From NCBI GenBank assembly GCA_954871525.1, contig OX940866.1, positions 13,477,001 through 13,541,000 of the forward strand: a stretch of DNA of 64,000 nucleotides. Reading direction: 5' to 3'. Every line of letters begins with the position of its first letter. The stretch's first letter is position 1. The stretch is from Parietaria judaica (lineage: Eukaryota; Streptophyta; Magnoliopsida; Rosales; Urticaceae). The notes below the pieces were generated by a model. That model searched no databases, was not told the DNA's origin, and was given only the letters and a program-made list of their open reading frames with translations. This document shows positions 56,653 through 64,000 of this stretch, one piece after another. Made by a program: the position numbers and the translations under genes.

Positions 56653-57282
56653 TTACATTAAAACATCAAATAAAATACACATTTGAACCAAGAGTTCTGT
56701 TCATGTGAGTCTCATGCGTACTATAATTTACCTTGGATAAAGAAATGTTAGAATTTGAAACCTTGTTATAGTGATTAATCCGTTTTGTAGTCAATAATTT
56801 TTTGTGACACTATAGGTCAAGGTTACAATGCACCCTTTTTGACCAAGTTTATATGTGTGAAGAGGGCACAAATTTGCATCTCACAAGATTTGAATTCGAG
56901 ACCTCTTGAAGAGGCGTGTAGTTGAGTTACCGCTAAGACAGTCAAACTTGATTTTGTAGTTATTAAAGTTCTAAGGCACAAAACGAGCTTTGGACGAGTT
57001 ACCTTTTAAAAAGGCCAAATATTATAAGGGTCTTCTTCTCGTTGACCCTTAAGTCTACTTAAATTGTTTACCACGTTCGCACAAGTACTTGTATGGTCAA
57101 AAATATGTCATAAAAAAGATCATTGACTTTTGTTCTTGCAGCACATGACACGGCATGTTAATTAGCCAAGTTACATGATATATTAAGAAAAATTATGTGA
57201 CGGTATTGGTCAACAAAATTACGTGAAATTTAACAAATCTTCACCTATTATTATCACCCATACCAAATATTATAACTTATCA

Positions 57283-58206
57283 TGTGGGACTTCGTCCCTT
57301 TTTAGAACGACAATCTAATTGTCGATTACAAGCTTTTACACGACACCAAACTTGGATACGACATCCAATAATACACATGAAGAACGGGCCGAACGTGAAG
57401 ACAACCTTGGGCCGGCACCTTGGATCAGCCCGAGAAAGCCAATAATTGATCTTATCCCTTGAGATAAGACCACACGTTTTCAGCCCACCATTGGGCTTAA
57501 TCTTTCTAAATTAATGGAAGTATGACTCAAGTTTTGAACCAGCTCCAACGTTTATATTCAAAGAAGAACATAGTCAAATGGTAGCACTTTACACATGTCA
57601 CATGGAGAATGCAACAACCTTAGTCAAAAGTCATTATTATCATCTAGACAAGTCACAAAGCTACCCACTCCTCCAAGAGAATAGGAGCAGCCACGTTCAA
57701 CACAAGAAGCTTATAAATACATGAAGAATGACATTCAAAAGGAGAGAGGGGATTGAAGGAGGAGAAAACAAGTTCAGAGGGAAAAGAGCACCACAAACAC
57801 TAAGAGATGATTTATATTTCATATTACTCATTTTATGAAATGTAATTTGACCTCGTAATTTCACCTCGTATTTTCACCTCGTATTTCCACCTCGTTATAC
57901 GGTCAGATTCACTTCGTTGTAATCTCTCTTCTCCCCCACCACTTTGTATTCTCTTCGTTTTCAATAAGAAAAATAGAGAGGAAGTAGTCAACTACCGCTT
58001 GGGACGAACCTCTATAAAAAACCATGGTGTCATTTTCCTTTACGCTTTATATTATATATATATTATCGCAATTTGTATAGTATATTCGGAGCGATCTTAG
58101 CGAGTATGATGAAGTATTGGGATTCATACGGCAATATACGTAGACATTACAATAAAACGGATTACGATTAATCCGCGACGGTTGATGGCAATTTTTGGCA
58201 TCAACA
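57283..58206 (+). repeat. 5' LTR of the family-A retrotransposon (924 bp)
   Basis: The boundary at 58206 is firm because of the adjacent primer-site-like sequence. The left boundary TG at 57283 is inferred from loss of similarity with duplication copy 1 and from the LTR-like TG..CA ends. The repeated CACCTCGTATTTCCACCTCG near 57,850-57,900 would lie in the transcribed part. Confidence 0.7.
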
Positions 58207-58209
58207 GTT

Positions 58210-58227
58210 TGGCGCCGTCTGTGGGAA
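58210..58227 (+). promoter_or_regulatory. Primer binding site
   Basis: TGGCGCCGTCTGTGGGAA lies three bases after the LTR end. TGGCGCC.. primer sites are typical of plant Ty3/gypsy elements of the Tat/Athila side. The exact tRNA was not established. Confidence 0.65.
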
Positions 58228-58654
58228 TTTCGATATATTCCAACACAAAAATCCCTAAAGACCCACTCCACAAAGGAAAGTGGTCGAAAATTCACCTTCG
58301 CGGGGCCTCCAAAGGGGACCCGACTATTGGTTCCCAATAATGGATCTGTAACCAAAAAGAGCACGAAGAACAAAGGAAATAAAGCAAGAAGACTTTGGGA
58401 GAAAAACTTCTCTGATTAATCGAATAGCAAAATTTCAATAATGGAGTTACAAAAATAAACACTAACATTAGTATTTATAGGAGACCAGAAAAAACAAAAC
58501 CCTAGCTAAAACTTTCTAAAATAAACTCAATCAAATCTTATACATTTACATTCGAATCCTCACAAATTCAGGAAACCAAATCAAATCTCCAAACTTGCTC
58601 CTCAAGTTTGGAACCTTCTGGTCGTGTGTCCCTAGCAAGCTTGCTAGGGTGTAG

Positions 58655-58885
58655 TTCTGCTCGGGACAATCCTGGTAGGAGCTCTTCTGGTAGGGGCATC
58701 TCTGGTAGGAGCATTCCTGGTCGGATCCTTTCCTGCTGGGGAAACTCTCTGGTCGGACCTATCTCTGGTGGGGAGCTCTCTGGTGGGAGAACTCCTGCTA
58801 GGAAGATCTCTGCTCGGGCTCTTCTCTGCTAGGGGAAGTTCTGGTGGGGAGATCCCTGGTGGGGAAATATCTGCTAGGAGTTGAG
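58655..58885. repeat. ~15-18-bp minisatellite (CTGGTAGGAGC-type)
   Basis: Roughly a dozen units of TCTGGTAGGAGCTC / CTGGTCGGACC / CTGGTGGGGAGCTC lie head to tail. Upstream, at about 58,470-58,480, a TATAAATA box is readable on the minus strand, so 58,395-58,920 may be a separate minus-strand LTR or other insertion. Its ends were not resolved. Confidence 0.7.
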
Positions 58886-59269
58886 CCAAGTCAGACATAA
58901 ACTCACACCGACAAGGTAAAGGGAAAAATCCCCCCCATTCCATCGATTTTCGAACCGATTATAAATCACCCCGGAAAGAACGAGGTGAACAAAAATCATC
59001 AAGAAAAACTTGATAACCTAAGCTTCAATCTATCTCGCATCGAGAAGACTCTGATTAGGTTCAAAAACTCGACACAACTTTACGTCTCCCCGCAAGCATG
59101 GAACATTCTCTTATCAAAGACGACTTTGGATTTCACCAAGATCCTTATCGCCTTGACTCACACTCGAGCTTGGGTAACGTCTACTCTGCCAGATTCGGCA
59201 CCACCTGGTATCTTGCAACGATGTTTGGGATGTCAAAAATCCTCTGGGGCATATAATTTGCTTCACTTT

Positions 59270-61220
59270 GTATTTTGCAATGACCTCGGATCCATATTCG
59301 GGCTGCGACCGAGGTGATAATTGACGTCCTACTTTTATCATATTTGGCTTCGCGATGACCTCGAATTCTCATTCGGGTAGCAGCCGAAGTGATATCCGGT
59401 GCCATAATGCACCGCCCCCCGAGTTCCTTTCACCTCGGATCAATATTTGGACAGTGAACAAGGTGACAGTTGACGTCTTGTTTTTATCATATTTGACTTC
59501 GCTATGACCTCGAATCCTCATTCGGGTAGCAGCCGAAGTGATATCCGATGCCGTAATGCATCAGCCACGAGTTCTTTTCACCTTGGATCTCGCAATGGCC
59601 TCTGATCCATATTCGGGCAGCGATCGAGGTAATGGTATACATCATGTTTTTATCATCTTTGGCTTCGCAACGACCCCGAGTCCTTATTCGGCCAGCAGTC
59701 GAGATGAAATCCATTGCTGTAATGCATTGGCCATGAGTCCCAATCACCTCGGATCCATATCCGGGCAGCGACCGACGTGATAGTGGACACCCGTATTTAT
59801 CGTCTTCGGCATCGCAATGACCTCGAATCCTCATTCGAAGAGCATCCGAGGTGATATCCGATGCCTTAATGCATTGGCCACCAATCCTTTCCCGCATGGC
59901 TTAGAGGACTAGAGGACACGGTCAGAGAGGTGCGACCCGAGGTGAAGGTTGTGAACTCCAAATTCCACAATGTCACCATTGCCGCCCCCGAGATTGATCG
60001 CCTCGTCCGAATCAATGTGCACTTATTTCATGTCTCAGATCACCAACGTGAAGATCAGAGACATTGGGATGATGAATATCCCCCATGACGGGAAGACGAA
60101 CCCAGGAGCACATCTCCGGTTCCTCCACATCGCAATGGGGAGAGCTTACCTCGAACCATCAGAGAGAGATGCCGGACAATGTCAGATCTTTGCCAAACAT
60201 TTGGTTGAAACCGCGCTCACATAGTTCTACAAACTTGAACCATACTCGATCGGCTCTTCGACCAACTCACGACAATTTTCTTAAAGCATTTCTAAATTAT
60301 TAAAGGTGACAGAAACCATGGTATCTCAACTTTACGCCCTGCAGCGGTAAAAAGATAATCCATTAAGGACCTTCATCTCCCGCCTTAAGGACGTACTATC
60401 TCGTCTCATAGGAGCCAGCGACGAAACGATAATCGCTGCACTCACTTCGAGCCTATGATACAAATCAAAATTCAAGCATGAGATCTGCGTGAATCGTTAC
60501 ACGTCGATCAAAGACGTAATGCGTCTTAATAATTCTTGCTTCACCTCGGATCTTTATCCGAACAACAGTCGAGGTGATAGCTTTCTCCATGATACATGCC
60601 ATCTCCAACCTCACAACCATCTCGGATCTATTTCCGAGCAGCATACGAGGTGATATTTTGATGTTGCGACGACGTATTTTCATCTATTCACTTTACCTCC
60701 GGTCCGGCACTCACCTCGGATCATTATCCGAGCGCAACCGAGGTGCCGAGTGAGCATCCAGATTTTATCATCTTCAGCCTCCTAATGAACTCGAATCTTC
60801 ATTTGAGCGACAATCGAGGTGATATCTCGCGTGATAATGCATTGGTTATATGTTCGCTTCACATCCGGCCTTACAAAGAAAGACCTTGGATCCCTATCCG
60901 GGCACTAAACGAGGTGAAAGTGAACACTATGATTTGCACGGTCTTCGGACTTGCAACGAACTTGAATATTCATTTGGTTAACAACCAAAGTGGTATTTAA
61001 TGCCTTAATGCATCGACAATCTGTTTGATTCACCAGGGGTCATACAACGACCTCGGATCTTCATCTGAGGAGAAACCAAGGTGATAGTGGTCACCACAAT
61101 TATTATCACTTTCGACTTTAAACGACCTCGAATCTTTATTCGGGAAGAAGCGGAGGTGATATCAGATGCCTTAATGCATCGCTAACCAATTTAGCTTCCC
61201 CATCGGATCTCGCAACAACC
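59270..61220. repeat. Degenerate palindromic tandem repeats (~150-170 bp)
   Basis: Units contain CACCTCGGATC..TAT.CGGGCAGCGACCGAGGTG, an imperfect palindrome. They alternate with CCTCGAATCCTCATTCGGGTAGCAGCCGAAGTGATATC and a GATGCC.TAATGCAT tract. Clear units start near 59,330, 59,500, 59,655, 59,815, 60,775, 60,950 and 61,120. A gag-like region (59,930-60,530) interrupts the series. Such arrays are known from Tat/Ogre-type elements. Confidence 0.8.
59930..60530 (+). pseudogene. Retrotransposon gag-like remnant
   Basis: The frame from about 59,970 to 60,222 gives HDGKTNPGAHLRFLHIAMGR and KHLVETALT, then TAG where Ty3 gags have Trp. A shifted frame continues FYKLEPYSIGSFDQLTTIFL. Beyond that are LRTFISRLKDVLSRLIGASD and KFKHEICVNRYTSIKDVM with more stops. 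The order fits a Ty3/gypsy capsid region. It is broken at several points and cannot form particles. Confidence 0.75.
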
Positions 61221-61559
61221 TCGAATCTTAATTCGGGCAGGAAAAAAATGATAATACCCGTGGTCAGATCGAGATAAACCTCAGACTCCAGGGATGAAAT
61301 TCCCGACAAAGCGTTGGAACTCATAAAACGAATTTCAATTCGACAACAGAGACCCCGAACACTATGTTGGGTCATTTTCAAAAAACGAAATAATACGAGA
61401 TCCAGCAGTAACTCCTTGTACTCTATCTCGTTTAAGAAACAATTGGAGCACATACATCGCCCATGCACTCATCATCACATGAAGTTGGCGGGACTCCACC
61501 TCGCGAATAAAATATGAAGTGTTTGCACTACTACAAATATGGGATTATACTACGGAGCT

Positions 61560-61960
61560 TCCACTACGCAAGATAAAAAGCGTCGTTGGAAGTCAAGTTT
61601 CGACGATGGAAGTTATTATGCGTAGTCGGAGTTAAAAAAAATAGAGTTCCGACGACGCAAATTTTTATGTGTCGTCGGAATCATATATTCGCCGCGGCAA
61701 ATTAGTATTAGCCGCGGCGAACAGTGTTCCAACTACGCACATATATGAGTGTCGTTTGGATGGGTTTTAGAAAGCATATATTCACCGCGGCGAACTGTGT
61801 TAAACTACACACATATATGAGTGTCGTCTGGAGAGGTTTTAGAAAGCAAATATTCGCCGCGGCGGGTAGTGTTCCAACTACGCATATATTAGTGTCGTCG
61901 GGATGGAAAACGACCTTCATGTCCAACGACACTTTTTAGTGTCGTTGGGATGACTTGCCT
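61560..61960. repeat. CACTA subterminal repeats
   Basis: ACTACGCACATATATGAGTGTCGT..GG followed by TTTTAGAAAGCA.ATATTC.CCGCGGCG repeats at ~75-90-bp intervals, mixed with inverted TCCGACGACGC / GTGTCGTCGGAA motifs. These are the usual transposase-binding regions. Confidence 0.8.
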
Positions 61961-62289
61961 ATATTAGTGTCGGCGAGAGTCGTGTTTTAACCCAAACACG
62001 AGCCGCAAACCCTCATTTCGCACGAACCCTAATATCTCTCTCTCTCTCTCTCTCCCGCGTTTGCTCGCCGCCGCGACCTCTACCTATTCGCCGTCGCCCG
62101 CCGTCGCTTGCCGTCGCCTGCCGTCTTAAGGTTAGGCTTGAATCTTTGTGTTTTTGTTTGAATTTGTAGGCTTTTGCGATTTTTAGGGTTGATGATTTTG
62201 GTTTTTTTTATTTATGATTTTCTGCATTTTTGTGGATGTGAATTGTGATTTTGTTGATGATTATGCGATTTTGATTATTTTTAGGGTCG

Positions 62290-62500
62290 ATAATTTTAGG
62301 GTTGAAATTGTAAATTGTGATTAGGTTTTGAAATTGTGAATTTGATTAGGTTTTGAAATTGTGATTATGTTTTGGCATTGTGAATCGTGATTAGGTTTTG
62401 AAATTGTGAATTGTGATTAGGTTTAGGAATTGTGAATTGATTTAGTTTAGGAATTGTGAATTGATTTTGTTTAGGAATTGTGATTAGGCCGATTTTTAAT
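62290..62500. repeat. ~30-bp tandem repeat in CACTA-gene intron
   Basis: GAATTGTGATTAGGTTTTGAAATTGTGAATT variants repeat six or seven times directly before the first coding exon. Confidence 0.8.
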
Positions 62501-62528
62501 GCGAATTGATTTTGGTTTTGAAATTTAG

Positions 62529-63759
62529 TTTATGTTTTACCCGATGACGAGGTCAATGAAACGGTTCCTCCGCCTCCGTCGCCACATATGCTCTTTATGA
62601 CGGAAGCGGCAAAGAACCGATACAATAAGATATGCACGCGGAAACTTTGCTCCGAGCGTGGTTTCACGGAATTACCGCTCGCTTCGAATGCGTTGAATGA
62701 CCTCGTCAACGCCAATTATCAACGTCGGGGTTGGCTAAATTATATGCTCAAGCCAAAAAACACGGCGTATAAAAGCATGGTCCTCGAATTCTATGCGGCC
62801 CTTCCTGACAACGTCAAGGACGGGTTCGTGATGGTTCGAAATGTGCACGTTTCCATCAGTCCGGAGGTCATAAATGCCTACTATGGCACTCCGAATTATA
62901 CCGTAGAGGAGGATGAGCACAACCATTACCCGGGTGCTGAGGTGGAGTTGGACAAAGCATTTTACGACGACATCGATGCAACGATTGCGCAGCCCGGTGT
63001 GCAATGGCATTCAAGAGCTGGGTAATCACACCTTGAGAAGAGCCAGTTGTCTAAGATCGCAAAAATTTGGATGTACTTCTTCGGTTACCATCTTTACCCG
63101 CATCTTCACTTCACGGAGCTTCAGTTCGATTTTCTGAAGCTTATCTACACCGGCGCAAAAGGGTTGAACATCGATGTGGGTCGGGAGATCTTCCACCACA
63201 TGAACCACGTCAATTACGACCATAAGAAGAGCTCGTTGGGATTCATGTTCCTTATTTCGGGTCTTTTCATGAATGTCGGGGTAAGTGTTATATAATATTA
63301 AACTATCATTTAATTAAATTGAATGTTGTTATTTTATTGTATTTGATTGTTTAGGTCGAGGAATATGATCGCGAAATCAAGTTTCTCAAAGGAGGTACCT
63401 TTGATGAGGCTTGGATAAGGAGTCTGAAGCCATCGGTGCTTGAAGCGCCACCTAGGCTCCAATCACTTGTGATTGGCGCCACCCCACCGGAGCAACAGTT
63501 TACATATGATGACATTCCCATGAGGGCATTTATGGCTCACAGTCAGCGGGAAATGTACAACTACATGTGCTACGAACGCAGCTACCGGATGGCTCAAGAT
63601 CCGAACTTCCAGCGACCAAATCCGTATCCAGCTGCGGTTTTCCCAACGAGGTATCCCGACTATTATCCCTTTCCCGGTGATGCAGGCGGCTCTGGCAATG
63701 CAAGTGGCTCCGGTAATGCAGGCGGCCCCCATGAAGACGGAATGGACGAAGACGCATGA
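62529..63759 (+). pseudogene. Putative plant transposon protein in the CACTA element
   Basis: Exon 1 (about 62529-63280) reads DDEVNETVPPPPSPHMLFMT, then CSERGFTELPLASNALNDLV, GFVMVRNVHVSISPEVINAY and YGTPNY. After one TAA at 63023-63025 the same frame goes on with KIWMYFFGYHLYPHLHFTEL to NVG/GTAAGT. Exon 2 (63355-63759) adds a Gly/Ser/Asn-rich tail and stop. This resembles the 'putative plant transposon protein' domain (Transposase_32-like) often carried by plant CACTA and retroelements; its role is unclear. The single in-frame stop is the only clear lesion. Confidence 0.75.
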
Positions 63760-64000
63760 GGAACTGTTATTTTGTTTTTTTTTTCTTTGAACAATTTTAA
63801 ATTATGTTATTATTTTGTTTTTTTTAACAATTTACTGTGATTAGTTTTTGTTGAATTCGGTTTTTATAATTTCTTTATATTACAATGTTTAATTATTTTG
63901 CTTATTAACTTAATTATTTAAGTGTATTTAAATTTTGAAATAACAATTTAAATAACAACTTAATTACCGTAAAATACAACAATATGAAAATTTGAAGTTA
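63760..64000. other. AT-rich 3' flank of the CACTA gene
   Basis: T-rich 3' UTR-like DNA inside the CACTA element. Nothing else is recognised before the window ends. Confidence 0.5.

Larger units (their letters stand above)
52980..57260 (+). repeat. Segmental duplication, copy 2
   Basis: Repeats 24865-27486 in the same orientation about 28 kb away. The left junction is sharp (TTGCACACG here, CTCGCACACG in the source). It is longer only because of two later insertions (54738-55419 and 55536-56559). Small deletions include one near 54,580 and one near 57,087. The right edge fades at about 57,260, just before the LTR at 57,283, so copy 2 may once have extended further. Confidence 0.95.
57283..61525 (+). 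mobile_element. Damaged Ty3-type LTR retrotransposon (family A), 5' part
   Basis: The 5' LTR (57283-58206) starts TGTGGGACTTCG and ends GGCATCAACA. It contains a plus-strand TATAAATA (about 57,712) and the family motif GTAGTCAACTACCGC..GGACGAACCTCT. A primer-site-like TGGCGCCGTCTGTGGGAA follows at 58210. Downstream come a leader, a minisatellite, tandem palindromic repeats and a broken gag. No pol and no 3' LTR are seen before the CACTA element starts at 61,526, so the rest is deleted or lies beyond the CACTA insertion. Confidence 0.75.
61526..64000 (+). mobile_element. CACTA (En/Spm-type) transposon, left part
   Basis: It begins CACTACTACAAATATGGG, the canonical CACTA terminus, followed by dense subterminal repeats. 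A leader with a CT run (62036-62055) and CCGTCGCCTG-type repeats, and a gene (separate entry), come next. The right end, TNP2-type transposase and 3-bp target duplication are outside the window. Confidence 0.85.

Noticed and set aside
58608..58943. Repeat-protein-like frames at 58.6-58.9 kb (SPTRELPTRD pattern on the minus strand)
   Set aside because: The pattern comes from a 15-18-bp minisatellite in non-coding element DNA, with no start context or splice support.

Overview
The window reads as nuclear DNA of a flowering plant, most likely a eudicot. It is AT-rich, genes have many GT-AG introns, and the recognisable proteins are plant-specific (a C-type cyclin-dependent kinase, an MRL7-type chloroplast protein, a CAN-type nuclease relative, an AMT2-type ammonium transporter start). 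More than half is transposable-element DNA, often nested. I could not assign a species.

Layout. 1-2,000: dispersed repeat and a 797-bp hAT-like element. 2,160-4,300: small gene-like region with repeated hydrophobic exons, unrecognised. 4,943-6,203 (minus): intact four-exon MRL7/MRL7L-family gene. 6,800-9,020: foldback element, minisatellite and a solo LTR. 10,301-14,790: intact 12-exon CDKC kinase of 512 aa, with one GC-AG intron. 16,355-17,846: CAN-like gene lacking its nuclease core. 18,255-20,696: tRNA-like Pol III promoter, a rearranged short LTR element with tRNA-iMet primer site, and a solo LTR. 22,825-26,112: intact seven-exon gene for a 427-aa membrane protein I cannot name. Its 3' third plus flank (24,865-27,486) is duplicated at 52,980-57,260, and the second copy later received a solo LTR and a hAT MITE whose empty sites survive in the first copy. 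28,307-32,749: hAT-like element swollen by two nested solo LTRs, inserted 127 bp upstream of a frameshifted AMT2-like start. 34,916-35,958: hAT MITE. 36,140-37,884: same-strand fragments of three unrelated genes (farnesyltransferase alpha, isoleucyl-tRNA synthetase, aspartic protease). 37,900-44,360: three tandem modules, each opening with a divergent protease fragment and a small acidic-protein first exon, followed by arrays of a ~305-bp unit that contains a 105-nt phase-0 exon. 47,099-51,656: 4.6-kb hAT transposon with defective transposase. 57,283-61,525: damaged Ty3-type retrotransposon with tandem palindromic repeats. 61,526 to the end: left part of a CACTA transposon with a damaged accessory gene.

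The intact host genes (MRL7-like, CDKC, the 427-aa protein) are unrelated housekeeping-type loci, with no operon or cluster logic. The most unusual structure is the symmetric-exon array at 38.3-44.4 kb, beside a set of captured gene fragments. Exon coordinates were derived by hand from splice motifs, reading frame and remembered family sequence; no alignment or database search was run.
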